Notes: generated by a model not told the origin, from the sequence alone. A stretch of DNA of 64,000 bases from Planifilum fulgidum (GCF_900113175.1 NZ_FOOK01000015.1:1-64000); one strand, 5' to 3'. Counted from the first letter of the stretch, positions 16,626-25,594 are shown. Made by a program: numbers and translations.

Positions 16626-17732
16626 ATGTTGCAACAGGTGGAGGAAAAGCGGCTCATTTTTTCGTGCATCCTTCCCGACGGTACGCTGACGGATGAGGGA
16701 CAGGCCGTGTGGAGAAGGATCGACGACGGGAAAAAACGGCTTTTTTACCGGTGGATGACGATGGTGCGCCTGTTCGACAGGCGTTGCGTCAACCTGCAGC
16801 GCCAGGGGAGGATCGGCACCTTTGCCCCCCTGGAGGGACAGGAGGCGGCTCAGGTGGGGAGCGCCATGGCGCTGTCGAAGGGGGACTGGATTTTTCCCAC
16901 GTACCGGGAGCACGGGGTCCAGATGGTCGTGGGCATGCCGCTCAATCTGATCCTGCTTTACTGGATGGGGCGGGTCGAGGGATGGAGGCCGCCGGAGGGG
17001 TTGCGGCTCCTGCCGCCCTCCGTTCCCATCGCCACCCAGCTGCCCCACGCCGCGGGGGCGGCTTGGGCCTCCAAACTGAAAGGGGAGCGGTCCGTCGCCG
17101 TCGCCTATTTCGGCGACGGGGCCACCTCCGAGGGGGATTTCCACGAAGCGTGCAATTTCGCGGGAGTCTTCCGCCTTCCGGTCATCTTTTTCTGCCAGAA
17201 CAACGGGTATGCGATCAGCGTGCCCTTCTCCCGCCAGTCGGCGACGCCCACCGTGGCGGAAAAGGCGGCGGCCTACGCGTTCCCGGGGATCCGCGTCGAC
17301 GGCAACGATGTGCTGGCGGTATACGAGGCGATGGTGCAGGCGATCGAGCGGGCGAGAAACGGCGAAGGGCCGACCCTGATCGAAGCCGTCACCTACCGCC
17401 ACGGGGCCCACACCACCGCCGACGACCCCACCCGCTACCGGAGCGAGGAGGAGGCGCGCGAGTGGGTTCAGCGGCGCGATCCTCTCAAGAGGTATCGCGC
17501 GCTGCTCCGGGCGGAGGGCCTTTTGACCGAAGCCGAGGAGCGGGAGTGGGAGGAAGAATGCCGCCGCCGGATCGACCGGGCGGTGAAGGAGGCGGAAGCG
17601 GAGGAGGCGGCTCCGCCGACCCACATGTTCGATCACGTGTTTGGCACACCGGTGGAATCGCTCAAGCGGCAGCGCAGTGAATGGGAGGTTGGAGGTCATG
17701 CCGGAACGGACAATGGTTCAAGCCATCAATGA
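16626..17732 (+). CDS. 2-oxoacid dehydrogenase E1 component, alpha subunit
   Basis: A 368-residue thiamine diphosphate enzyme subunit. The TPP/Mg motif begins at GDG (about 163) and ends in the usual NN (FGDGATSEGDFHEACNFAG then FCQNNGYAIS). RHGAHTTADDPTRYR is the phosphorylation-loop region of E1alpha. With E1beta it decarboxylates a 2-oxoacid and passes the acyl group to E2 lipoate. It resembles pyruvate/branched-chain E1; substrate choice is not readable by eye. It overlaps the E1beta gene by 35 bp and starts 28 bp after phenylalanine dehydrogenase, which suggests phenylpyruvate as substrate. Confidence 0.92.
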   Translation: MLQQVEEKRLIFSCILPDGTLTDEGQAVWRRIDDGKKRLFYRWMTMVRLFDRRCVNLQRQGRIGTFAPLEGQEAAQVGSAMALSKGDWIFPTYREHGVQMVVGMPLNLILLYWMGRVEGWRPPEGLRLLPPSVPIATQLPHAAGAAWASKLKGERSVAVAYFGDGATSEGDFHEACNFAGVFRLPVIFFCQNNGYAISVPFSRQSATPTVAEKAAAYAFPGIRVDGNDVLAVYEAMVQAIERARNGEGPTLIEAVTYRHGAHTTADDPTRYRSEEEAREWVQRRDPLKRYRALLRAEGLLTEAEEREWEEECRRRIDRAVKEAEAEEAAPPTHMFDHVFGTPVESLKRQRSEWEVGGHAGTDNGSSHQ

Positions 17733-18675
17733 CGCCCTTTTCGTGGCCATGGAGAAGGATCCGCGCGTGGTCGTCATGGGTGAGGATGTGGGCAAAAACG
17801 GCGGGGTTTTCCGGGCGACGGAGGGCTTGTGGCAGCGCTTCGGCGACGATCGGGTGATCGACACCCCCCTGTCCGAGTCGGGCATTGTCGGGACGGCGAT
17901 CGGCCTGGCGGTGGGGGGGATGCTCCCGGTGGCGGAAATCCAGTTCATGGGGTTTGTTTATCCCGCCTTCGATCAGATCGTCAGCCACGCCGCCCGGTTT
18001 CGGACGCGGAATCAGGGGACCTTTCCCCTTCCCCTCGTGATCCGCGCTCCCTACGGCGGGGGGATCCGCGCCCCGGAACTCCACTCCGATTCGACGGAGG
18101 CTCTGTTTGTGCACACCCCGGGATTGAAGGTGGTGGCTCCTTCCACTCCGTACGATGCCAAGGGGCTGTTGCTGGCCTCCATCCAGGATCCCGATCCGGT
18201 CATCTTCCTGGAACCGATGAAGCTGTACCGCACCCATCGGCAGGAGGTGCCCGAGGGGTGGTACGAGGTTCCCATCGGGCAGGCCCGAAAGGTGCGGGAG
18301 GGGGAAGACGTGACGATATTGGCCTGGGGAGCGATGGTGCCGGTGGCCGAGAAGACGGCGGAGGCTTGGAAGAAGGACGGGGTCAGCTGCGAAGTGATCG
18401 ACCTGCGCTCCCTGTATCCGATCGATGAGGACGCCATCATCGAATCCGTCAAAAAGACCGGCCGCGCCGTGATCGTCCACGAGGCTCCCAGGACGGCCGG
18501 GGTGGGTGCGGAGCTGACGGCGCTCATCAACGAGCGGGCCTTCCTCTGGTTGGAAGCGCCCGTAACCCGGGTGACGGGGTACGATGTTCCGGTGCCGTAC
18601 TTTGCCCTGGAGGATGCCTTCCGTCCCGACGTGCGCCGGGTTTCCGAAGCGGTGAAGCAAGTGATCAGCTTTTGA
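17698..18675 (+). CDS. 2-oxoacid dehydrogenase E1 component, beta subunit
   Basis: A 325-residue transketolase-like beta subunit. MVVMGEDVGKNGGVFRATEG-like N-terminal sequence, the EIQFMGFVYPAFDQIVSHAA helix and the APYGGGIRAPELHSDSTEA loop are family hallmarks; C-terminal domain VIHEAPRTAGVGAE follows. The ATG at 17698 has GGAGGT 1-6 nt before it and lies within the end of the E1alpha gene, so translation is coupled. It forms the alpha2beta2 E1 with the preceding product. Confidence 0.93.
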   Translation: MPERTMVQAINDALFVAMEKDPRVVVMGEDVGKNGGVFRATEGLWQRFGDDRVIDTPLSESGIVGTAIGLAVGGMLPVAEIQFMGFVYPAFDQIVSHAARFRTRNQGTFPLPLVIRAPYGGGIRAPELHSDSTEALFVHTPGLKVVAPSTPYDAKGLLLASIQDPDPVIFLEPMKLYRTHRQEVPEGWYEVPIGQARKVREGEDVTILAWGAMVPVAEKTAEAWKKDGVSCEVIDLRSLYPIDEDAIIESVKKTGRAVIVHEAPRTAGVGAELTALINERAFLWLEAPVTRVTGYDVPVPYFALEDAFRPDVRRVSEAVKQVISF

Positions 18676-18793
18676 TGAGGCGCCGCCCGGAAACTTCCGG
18701 TCCGGAGGACAAGCCAAGGGATCCGTGATTCGACGCCTTTCAGCGGGAGCATATAGATGAACCAACATTGCTTTTCGGAAGGGAGGGCATTCT

Positions 18794-20035
18794 GTGGCCG
18801 TACTTTTCAAACTTCCCGATGTGGGTGAGGGGATGGCCGAGGCGGAAGTGGTCCGCTGGCTCGTTCGGGTCGGAGATCGGGTGGAGTTGGACCAGCCGGT
18901 TGTGGAGATGCAGACGGACAAGGCGGTGGTGGAGCTTCCGGCTCCCGCCGCCGGACGGGTGACGGAAATTCGATGGCGGGAAGGGGATACGGTGCCCGTC
19001 GGCGAGGTGCTTCTGGTGATCGCCGACGAGTCGGGAGGAGAAGGACAGGCGGAAGCGGAAAAGGCCGCAGGCGCGGAAGCCAATGGCGTCGCCGGGAGCG
19101 CCGTGCCCGTTCCCGCCTTCTCCCGCCGCAGACGGGTTCCGGCGGCTCCTTCCACCCGCCGCCTCGCCCGGGAGCTGGGCGTGGACATCACGCAAATCCA
19201 GGGGACGGGCCCCCAGGGACGGGTGACGGACGAGGACGTGCGCCGGGCGGCGGCCGCGCGCAGGGGGCCGGACGTCGGTCCGGCGGAAGGGGCCGCTTCC
19301 CCTGCCTCGACGAAGACGGCGGCGGATCTTCCCTACCGGGAGGAACCCCTCACCCGCACCCGGCGGGTGATCGCCGACAGGCTGCTCTTTTCGGTGACCC
19401 GCAAACCGCACGCCACCCACTTTGATGAACTGAACGCGGACGGATTGGTCCGCTGGATCCAAAAGCGGCGACGGGAACAGGAATCCTCCGGCCGGCGGGT
19501 CTCCTTTTTGCCGGTCCTGCTGAAGATGATCGCCGTCACCCTGCGAAAACATCCGGCTTTCAACGCCCATTTCGACGAGGACAGCCAGACCGTTCGAACG
19601 TATCCATCGGTCTCCCTCGGCATCGCCGCGGACACTCCTCGGGGGTTGCTCGTCCCGGTGATTCCCGAGGTGGAAAAGAAGAGCGTGGAACAGATCGCCT
19701 TGGAGCTGGCCGAGGTGACCGAGGCCGCCCGGAACGGGACGATCCCGCCGGAGCGGCTGAAGGGCAGCACCTTCACCGTCAGCAATGCGGGGGCCCTCGG
19801 AAGCGGGCGGTGGGCGACCCCGATCATCAACCCTCCCGAGGTGGCGATTCTCGCCCTGCATCCCGTGGAGCAGCGGCCGGTGGTCCGGGATGGCCAGCTC
19901 GCCGTCGGGTGGGTGATGAACGTGTCCCTTTCCTTCGATCACCGGGTGCTGGACGGCGCCGACGCCATCCGGTTCACCCAAACGCTGGCCCGCTATGTGG
20001 CCGATCCGGACAGGTTGCTTCTGGAACTGGCGTGA
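18794..20035 (+). CDS. 2-oxoacid dehydrogenase E2 component (dihydrolipoyl acyltransferase)
   Basis: A 413-residue E2 core protein. The lipoyl domain occupies residues 1 to 80 with the lipoylated Lys43 (QTDKAVVE). A flexible Ala/Glu-rich linker follows, then the peripheral subunit-binding domain (APSTRRLARELGVDITQIQG, about 118-155). The catalytic acyltransferase domain ends with the HxxxDG motif (DHRVLDGADA). The start is a GTG at 18794 with GGGAGGG upstream. No E3 (lipoamide dehydrogenase) gene is in the window, so E3 is probably shared with other complexes. Confidence 0.93.
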   Translation: MAVLFKLPDVGEGMAEAEVVRWLVRVGDRVELDQPVVEMQTDKAVVELPAPAAGRVTEIRWREGDTVPVGEVLLVIADESGGEGQAEAEKAAGAEANGVAGSAVPVPAFSRRRRVPAAPSTRRLARELGVDITQIQGTGPQGRVTDEDVRRAAAARRGPDVGPAEGAASPASTKTAADLPYREEPLTRTRRVIADRLLFSVTRKPHATHFDELNADGLVRWIQKRRREQESSGRRVSFLPVLLKMIAVTLRKHPAFNAHFDEDSQTVRTYPSVSLGIAADTPRGLLVPVIPEVEKKSVEQIALELAEVTEAARNGTIPPERLKGSTFTVSNAGALGSGRWATPIINPPEVAILALHPVEQRPVVRDGQLAVGWVMNVSLSFDHRVLDGADAIRFTQTLARYVADPDRLLLELA

Positions 20036-20110
20036 AGGGCGGACTTGAGAACCATCAGACCGGAGGAGGAAGCGCGGCGCTTAGGCGGCAAAGCGTTGCG
20101 CTCCCCCGCG

Positions 20111-20140
20111 ACGGGGAAGCGGCGGCTTCCCCCGTTTCTT
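20111..20140 (+). terminator. Terminator of the phenylalanine cluster
   Basis: ACGGGGAAGC (20111-20120) pairs with GCTTCCCCCGT (20125-20135, one bulge), followed by a T-rich tail. A second hairpin with a T run (CCCGC...GCGGG, 20245-20269) lies downstream. The 20036-20300 interval holds nothing else I can support. Confidence 0.65.
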
Positions 20141-20301
20141 TGCTTGGCGGGCAGGTTGCCGGGAAGGGGATGTTTCAGGGACAGCGGTCAATGAATCGAA
20201 GGTTTGCCATCCGGCACTCAGTCGCAACGGCCGGAGCAGGGTTTCCCGCTTAAATGGCGGGGTTTTTCTTTCCGGGCGCAGGGACCGGCTGAATTTGCGG
20301 G

Positions 20302-20346
20302 TTGAGCGTCCCGCGGATCCCCGTTAAAATGATGAATGAACATTCA
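20302..20346 (+). promoter_or_regulatory. Promoter and TetR-type operator of the MBL-fold gene
   Basis: TTGAGC (20302-20307) and TAAAAT (20325-20330) have a 17-bp spacer. A palindrome TGAATG-AA-CATTCA (20333-20346) covers the predicted start point. The half-site resembles that of Bacillus FadR (TGAATGA...TCATTCA), a TetR-family repressor of fatty-acid degradation, but the spacing is shorter. Confidence 0.6.
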
Positions 20347-20364
20347 ATCAATACGGTGATTCCG

Positions 20365-21174
20365 ATGCCGAAGGTCCAGGTTGAAACCCGCGTGATCGGG
20401 GATGTTCACGCGTTCAAGGGGCAGTACAAGCGTTTCGGGTATCCCGCCCGGTTTTGCCTGTATTACGTCGACGGCCTGTTGATCGACACGGGACCGCCCC
20501 ATGCCCGGCGGGCGGTTTGCGGCTGGCTGGAAGACAAACCCCTCGACCGGATCGTTCTGACCCATTTCCATGAAGATCATTCGGGCAATGCGGGGGAACT
20601 TTCCCGGCGCCATAAGGTTCCCGTCCTGATGGGCGGGGAGACGGCCAGGATTCTCTCCGATCCGCCCCGGCTTCCCCTGTACCGGCGGGTGGTCTGGGGG
20701 CAGATGGATGCGGTGTCCGGCCGAACGCTTTCCGACCCGTTGGAAACGGCGAAGCACCGCTTTCGGGTCGTTCCCACGCCCGGCCACACCGCCGATCATG
20801 TCGCCTTCGTCGAAGAGGAGAAGGGGTGGTTGTTTGCCGGCGATCTCTTCCTCAGCAATCGCTTGATTTACGGCATGCGCGGGGAATCGGTGCCGCAGCT
20901 GATCGATTCCCTCCGGCGGGTCTTGGCGTATCCCGTGCAAACCCTTTTTTGCGGCCACTCCGGAGTGGTTTCCGATGGCCGGTCCGCTCTGGAGAAGAAA
21001 CTCCGCTTTTTGGAATGGTTGCGGGAGGAGTCATGCCGCCTCGCGGACCGGGGCCTCTCTCCCCGGGAGATCAGCCGCCGCCTTCTCTCCGGCGGCAAGA
21101 TGATGGAATGGGTGACGCTCGGGGAGTTTTCCCCGGTTCACTTGATCCGGTCGATCGTGGAGAAAAGGGGATGA
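20365..21174 (+). CDS. Metallo-beta-lactamase-fold hydrolase
   Basis: A 269-residue MBL-fold protein with the metal motif T-H-F-H-E-D-H (His67, His69, Asp71, His72), PGHTADH as the next metal ligand block, AGDLFLSN with the bridging Asp, and FCGHSG as the last His. This pattern fits glyoxalase II-like or thioesterase-like MBL hydrolases. The ATG at 20365 is chosen because the predicted transcription start (about 20337) lies downstream of the earlier in-frame ATGs. Substrate unknown. The FadR-like operator in front hints at an acyl-CoA or fatty-acid link. Confidence 0.85.
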   Translation: MPKVQVETRVIGDVHAFKGQYKRFGYPARFCLYYVDGLLIDTGPPHARRAVCGWLEDKPLDRIVLTHFHEDHSGNAGELSRRHKVPVLMGGETARILSDPPRLPLYRRVVWGQMDAVSGRTLSDPLETAKHRFRVVPTPGHTADHVAFVEEEKGWLFAGDLFLSNRLIYGMRGESVPQLIDSLRRVLAYPVQTLFCGHSGVVSDGRSALEKKLRFLEWLREESCRLADRGLSPREISRRLLSGGKMMEWVTLGEFSPVHLIRSIVEKRG

Positions 21175-21190
21175 CCGGATCCCCTTTTTT
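21163..21190. terminator. Bidirectional terminator between MBL and TlpA-like genes
   Basis: AAAAGGGGAT (21163-21172) pairs with ATCCCCTTTT (21179-21188). With T runs on both strands it serves the two convergent genes and overlaps the MBL stop codon. Confidence 0.75.
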
Positions 21191-21629
21191 ACTTTTGGTC
21201 CTGTTGATGGAGCAGCCGGTCGATCTCCTGCAGAATCGTCACGAGCGGCACGGTTTCGTCATAGATTCCGGCCAGGTTCCCCTCCCGGTCGATCAGAACG
21301 GAAGCGGGGACGGAGGTGATCCCGTAGGCGTCGTAAGTTTTTCGGCCATCGTCCTTCAATACCGGAAAGGTGTAACCCGCCTTTTCCAGAAAGGTGGAAA
21401 CCCTGGCGGGGTCCGGTTCCCGCCCCGTCACGTTGATGGTGAGAAAGGCGAAATCGGGATGGCGGACCGAGCGGTACAGCACTTCCTTGTGGGGCAAATC
21501 CGCCTGACAGGCCGCGCACCAGGTGACCCAGAAGGAGAGGAGAACCACTTTTCCCTGGTAATCGCGCAAGCAGACCTTTTTCCGGTCGTCCCAGGTGGGC
21601 AGGCAAAATTCCGGCGCCTGTCGGGCCAT
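21189..21629 (-). CDS. TlpA/ResA-like thioredoxin-fold protein
   Basis: A 146-residue peroxiredoxin/TlpA-type protein. The redox motif W-C-A-A-C (Cys38, Cys41) lies in VLLSFWVTWCAAC, and the cis-proline block SVPASVLIDREGNLAG is present. Unlike ResA or most TlpA proteins it has no signal peptide or membrane anchor, so it should act in the cytosol. Start ATG at 21629 follows AAAGGAGG. The partner is unknown; it could be a thiol-disulfide reductase or a thiol peroxidase. Confidence 0.88.
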   Translation of the reverse strand: MARQAPEFCLPTWDDRKKVCLRDYQGKVVLLSFWVTWCAACQADLPHKEVLYRSVRHPDFAFLTINVTGREPDPARVSTFLEKAGYTFPVLKDDGRKTYDAYGITSVPASVLIDREGNLAGIYDETVPLVTILQEIDRLLHQQDQK

Positions 21630-21821
21630 GGCTTAAGCCTCCTTTCCCTTGGCCCCACGATTCTAGCACAACCCTTTTGTTTTCCGCAAAGCCGTTTCGG
21701 GGAAGCGGCCGCCCTCATCCCCGCGGGGCGCCGTACCGGTGGGGCTTTTCCGGGATGGGATGAAGGGTGAAAGGCCGGCTGAAAGGGTATTTAGATGAAA
21801 AAGAGAGAAGGAGGTTGTTTG

Positions 21822-22382
21822 GTGAACGGCGGGACCCATGCGGCGCTGGGATTTGCATCGGGGGTGGCGGCCCTTTCCTTGCAGGAGGCGGAAGTTTATG
21901 AGGGATTCGTGGTGCTGTCGGCCATTTTTGCCTCGCTGCTGCCGGACCTCGATGAGGAAAACAGCATGATTTACGGGTACACCATGGGGAAGGTTTCGCC
22001 CAACGTGCGCCGCTACCTGGTCGGCGGGCTTGGAGCGGTGTGCATGCTCCTGGCCGCCTTCTTTTCCGGTCCCTTTTTCATGGCGGGAGCCTTTTTGCTG
22101 GCCATTCCCTTTACGGGCCACCGAAGGTTCACCCATTCGCTGCTCGCCCTTGCCATGGTCACCTACATCGCCGATTCCATTCATCCCGATTTCAAGATTC
22201 CCGTCATGCTGGGCTATCTGAGCCATTTGCTCGCCGATTCGCTGACCGTCTCCGGAGTTCCCTGGCTGTGGCCCATGACCAAAACGTTTCGATTTGCCAA
22301 ACTGAAAACCGGCGGAGTGCCCGATTTCCTGATCGGTTACATCGCCCTTTTCTATGCCCTGATCGAATGGTACCGGATGTGA
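21822..22382 (+). CDS. YdjM-like membrane-bound metal-dependent hydrolase
   Basis: A 186-residue integral membrane protein of the YdjM/LexA-controlled inner-membrane family. Family motifs are NGGTHAALGFASG at the start, LLPDLDEENS, GHRRFTHSLLALA and SHLLADSLT, where the His and Asp residues should bind metal. Four or five hydrophobic helices are visible. GTG at 21822 is preferred because AAGGAGG lies 6 nt upstream; an ATG at 21795 lies before that site. The exact role is unknown; members are linked to membrane or biofilm functions. Confidence 0.85.
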   Translation: MNGGTHAALGFASGVAALSLQEAEVYEGFVVLSAIFASLLPDLDEENSMIYGYTMGKVSPNVRRYLVGGLGAVCMLLAAFFSGPFFMAGAFLLAIPFTGHRRFTHSLLALAMVTYIADSIHPDFKIPVMLGYLSHLLADSLTVSGVPWLWPMTKTFRFAKLKTGGVPDFLIGYIALFYALIEWYRM

Positions 22383-22452
22383 CGGCCGCCGGTTGACAAA
22401 AACGGCCGGTGATGTCAATCCCCATGCTCAAGCGGCGCGCATCGGGCGAAAG

Positions 22453-22487
22453 AGCACCCATTGCCACGGCAATGGGTGCTTTTTTTC
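22453..22487 (+). terminator. Strong terminator after the YdjM-like gene
   Basis: AGCACCCATTGCC and GGCAATGGGTGCT form a 13-bp perfect stem (22453-22480) followed by seven T. Confidence 0.9.
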
Positions 22488-22522
22488 GGGGAGGGGAACC
22501 GGCCTTGAGCCGCCACCGGGAT

Positions 22523-22559
22523 TTGATATATTTATGTATTGATATTGATAATCATTATC
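22523..22559 (+). promoter_or_regulatory. Fur-box promoter
   Basis: GATATTGATAATCATTATC (22541-22559) matches the 19-bp Fur consensus at 18 positions. It overlaps a -10 GATAAT (22547-22552) placed 18 bp after TTGATA (22523-22528). This is a typical iron-repressed promoter reading to the right. No convincing iron-uptake gene follows. Confidence 0.75.
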
Positions 22560-24144
22560 AATAATCGATTCTCCAAGGATGATGGAATTCCTGTGGTTCA
22601 CCTTAGGCCGTCCGGCGGAATGAGGGGCTTGGCCTGGACGGTCTCTTCCTTCGCTTCGGGGCGTGGAGGAAGGCAAGCGGCGGTAACCCGGAGGAGCAGC
22701 CGTAAGCCTGATCGCGCCGTTCGGCGGCGAGGGTAGACGGATGAGGGGCGCAGGGAGATCCGGTTGCTTCGGGGCCCCGCCGATCTTTGCCTGCCGGTGA
22801 AACGTTCGGGGTGAAGGCGGAGAGAAGGTTGAGAATCGACCCGTTCCGATTGGACATCTGCCGGGAAGCGGGCAGAAAGCGGTCCCTTCCGGTGAAGGGG
22901 AGATCCCGGTTTGCCCCGCCGGCAAGCTCGCCTGCCTCTGCGAGGAGTTCTTTCATCTTTTGCACAGCGGGGAGGAATTGACACGCTTTTGCGGCGGTTG
23001 ATCCTCCGGATGCAGCCGCGTGCTGGGCGGCATCCGCCGCAAGAAGCAGGGAAGACCGGTCCGGAGGCGGCCGGGGGAGACATGGAAAAGCCTTTCCGGG
23101 AAACCGGTGGCCCGCGAGGTTCCCAAGGTCCGCTTCAAATGTTTCGTGGGCTTGTTCAAGAATACTTGCGGCAATCAGCGCCGCCTCATTTTCTACAAGG
23201 CGGTGAGCGGAATGCGCGCGTTTTCCGGACCGGCCTCTGGTGCGGGTGATTTCATCCGGCTGTCTGGTGGTGGAGAGGCGCTTCCAGGAATCTCCCCGCC
23301 CTTCCCGCCGTTTTTGGCGCGGCGGTGGCGTCCATGGCGACGAATTTCTGGAAGGGCGGTCCCGGGCTTTCATCATCCCCGGCGGCGGGAAGCCTTGGGC
23401 GGAGGAGCCGAAGCCGTTCCTCTGGAAGCGCGGATGCATACAAAATTCCGGACCGGTGGATTTTGTGGGTTCCTTTCCAAGACCGGGGGCGGGAGAAGTG
23501 AACAGGAGGAACTTTTGCGAGGCACTTCGAAAAGGAATTGGTACCGACCGAAGATTCGCCCCCTCCGAAGGATTTCGAAAAGGGAGCGATGGCATGGCCT
23601 CTGCCACCCCCCACCCGGTGTCCGGGATTTCCGAATTGCGGGAAAATCGGATTTCGCGGACCTCCGATTCCCGGCGGGCGGACCTTTTCCTTCACCGTCC
23701 CCGCGAAAAACCCCGCCGCGGCCGATTGCCGCCGCTTTCGGTTTCCCACGGGGGGAACGGGGCGCCGGGCGGGGCGCGCCGGATGCGCCCGTCGGCGTCG
23801 ATGCGGAACGGGTCAGCGCCTCGATCGGGAAGCCGGAGGTGACCCGGCAGATGGGTGCCCGTCCGAAAGCGCGGGAAGGTTTTTTCCCTGTTGGACGCGG
23901 AAGGAAGCTGCCCTCAAGGGGGAGGGATGGACGGTTCCGTTTGCGAGTCCGGGAGCGGCCCTGAGATGCCCGGTTGTTTTCCTGCAGGCACCGTTCCGGC
24001 CTGTTCGGAGGGCCTGCCTGTTCGACTTGCATCCGGGGCGGATTTCCGGGCGGCGCCGGCTCTATGGCGCGCACCGCCCCTTCGGCCCCGCCGGTTGGAC
24101 GGGGGAGTCGCCTCAGGGTCCGGTGCGGGACGGCGAGCGAAAGC
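22560..24144. other. 1.6-kb GC-rich region without a supported gene
   Basis: Several long open frames exist on both strands, as expected in GC-rich DNA, but none combines a ribosome site, consistent codon use and recognisable domains. On the minus strand a stretch around 22830-23240 reads plausibly as protein (VENEAALIAASILEQAHETF) without a recognisable family, so it may be the remnant of a lost gene. The interval starts with a Fur box, suggesting that an iron-regulated gene once stood here. Confidence 0.4.
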
Positions 24145-25005
24145 TCAGATCCGCACCAGGACGAGTCCGGTGAAGAGCAGGATCAGGGAAAGGGTTTGAA
24201 TCCGGGAGAGGCGTTCCCGGTAGAAGAAGATGGACAAAACGGCCACCACCAGGCTGTTGGTGGCGAAGAGGGGGGCGACGATGCTGGCGGGGCCGTCGAT
24301 CAGGGCGACGGCATACAGCTGCATCCCCACAAAGGAGAAGATTCCGGCCAGGGAGCCCCACCACAGCCCGGTGAGGGCGGCGCCGCGGTTTTCCGCAAGG
24401 GTCCCCCGGATCCGGCGAAGCAGGTCTTCCGCCAGAAACCAGACCAGGCCCAGGAGATATCCGTAGAACAGGACGAGGGTGCCCGACAGCGCCATTTCCT
24501 CGGTGACCTTGAGGCCGCCGTTGCGAAGGGTGAACAGGAGGGTGGCCAAAAGGACCAAAAAATACCACCGGGCGTTCTTGATTTTCAGTTCCTCATCCGG
24601 ATCGAAGGGAATCAGCGAAACAGCGAGGATGAGGAGGATCACCCCGGCGGTTTCCGTCCCGGACAGGCGTTCCCCGTAGACGATGACGGAAAAGAGAATG
24701 ATCACCAGAATGTTGGTGTTGACGAGGGGGGAGGTGAGACTGGCCGGCCCCTGGTCGAGGGCCTTCATGAACAGCAGGTTTCCCGCGGCGGACCCCAGGC
24801 CGATGACGAAGCCGGCGACGAGCAGCGGGAGATCGGCGCGCAGGGATTCCGTCCGCAGGGCCCACCAGAAAAAACCCAGGGTGCCCGTCAAGTAAAGTCC
24901 CAGAAGGGTGTGGAGCGTCGAACCGCGCCGGGCCGAGCTCACTTTCATCAAAAAGCCGGACATGCCGAAGGTGACGGCGCTGAGAATCGCCCAGAGAAAC
25001 CACAT
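24145..25005 (-). CDS. EamA/DMT-family transporter
   Basis: A 286-residue protein with two EamA repeats of five helices each. The first ends near residue 135, the second starts after the charged linker PFDPDEELKIKNARWYF. Typical segments are SPLVNTNILVIILFSVIVYGERL and, in the second half, APLFATNSLVVAVLSIFFYRERL, where the E-R-L pattern is conserved. It probably moves a small metabolite across the membrane. ATG at 25005 has a GAAAGAGG ribosome site. Substrate unknown. Confidence 0.88.
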   Translation of the reverse strand: MWFLWAILSAVTFGMSGFLMKVSSARRGSTLHTLLGLYLTGTLGFFWWALRTESLRADLPLLVAGFVIGLGSAAGNLLFMKALDQGPASLTSPLVNTNILVIILFSVIVYGERLSGTETAGVILLILAVSLIPFDPDEELKIKNARWYFLVLLATLLFTLRNGGLKVTEEMALSGTLVLFYGYLLGLVWFLAEDLLRRIRGTLAENRGAALTGLWWGSLAGIFSFVGMQLYAVALIDGPASIVAPLFATNSLVVAVLSIFFYRERLSRIQTLSLILLFTGLVLVRI

Positions 25006-25153
25006 GACGCCTCTTTCCTTTCAGACGGATTCTCAAGAAATGTACAAGCACCAACATATCACATGGGAAGCGGATTGAAAAGGCCCGGAGCCGCGTCTTT
25101 TAAAGGACGCGGAAGGACGGCGTCGACAAGAAGCACGCGAAGAGGGGATTTGG

Positions 25154-25519
25154 ATGCGGTCGGTCTTGGAAGCGTTTTGCTTTCTCTGGATGGTGCTGAT
25201 CGTCGTGATTTACAACGTGTCGGGCGTCTTTCTGTTCCGGACCCGGTTCAGGGAAAAGGTGCTCATGGCAGTGAAGATCATGTTCTACATCCAGATGGGG
25301 ATGGTCGGCCTTCTCATCATCTCGTCGGAGGCTTTCGCCGAGATCAAGGACGTGTTGTTCTGGACATCGGTCTGTCTCACCTTTTCGCTCTACACCTTTG
25401 TCCTTCCGGTCGGGGACGAAGGTCCTTCCGATTCCCACCTCTGGGAGGAAAGCAAAAGGTTCGGGATGCCGATATTCATCGTCAGCGCGGTTGTTATGGC
25501 GGGCTTTCTGCTCGTCTGA
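25154..25519 (+). CDS. Small hypothetical membrane protein, 121 aa
   Basis: Four hydrophobic segments are visible (about residues 5-25, 36-56, 64-83, 102-120), joined by short charged loops. No family is recognised. ATG at 25154 is preceded by AGAGGGG 6-8 nt upstream. It is flanked by an EamA transporter on the other strand and a DUF1802 gene, with no obvious operon. Confidence 0.6.
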   Translation: MRSVLEAFCFLWMVLIVVIYNVSGVFLFRTRFREKVLMAVKIMFYIQMGMVGLLIISSEAFAEIKDVLFWTSVCLTFSLYTFVLPVGDEGPSDSHLWEESKRFGMPIFIVSAVVMAGFLLV

Positions 25520-25585
25520 ACCGGGACTTCTCCTCCGCGCGTTTTTCCCGGACGCGGCTCTGCCGGGCGTCTCCGGTCCGATTCA

Positions 25586-25594
25586 TGGTACAAT
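25586..25594 (+). promoter_or_regulatory. Extended -10 promoter upstream of DUF1802
   Basis: TGGTACAAT is an extended -10 (TGn followed by TACAAT, 25589-25594) without a good -35. The leader to the GTG at 25749 is about 150 nt and contains GC-rich inverted repeats. Confidence 0.45.

Noticed and set aside
22603-24173. Several long frames on both strands in the region after the Fur box
   Set aside because: They overlap each other, lack ribosome sites and are low-complexity Arg/Pro-rich; I could not choose any as real.
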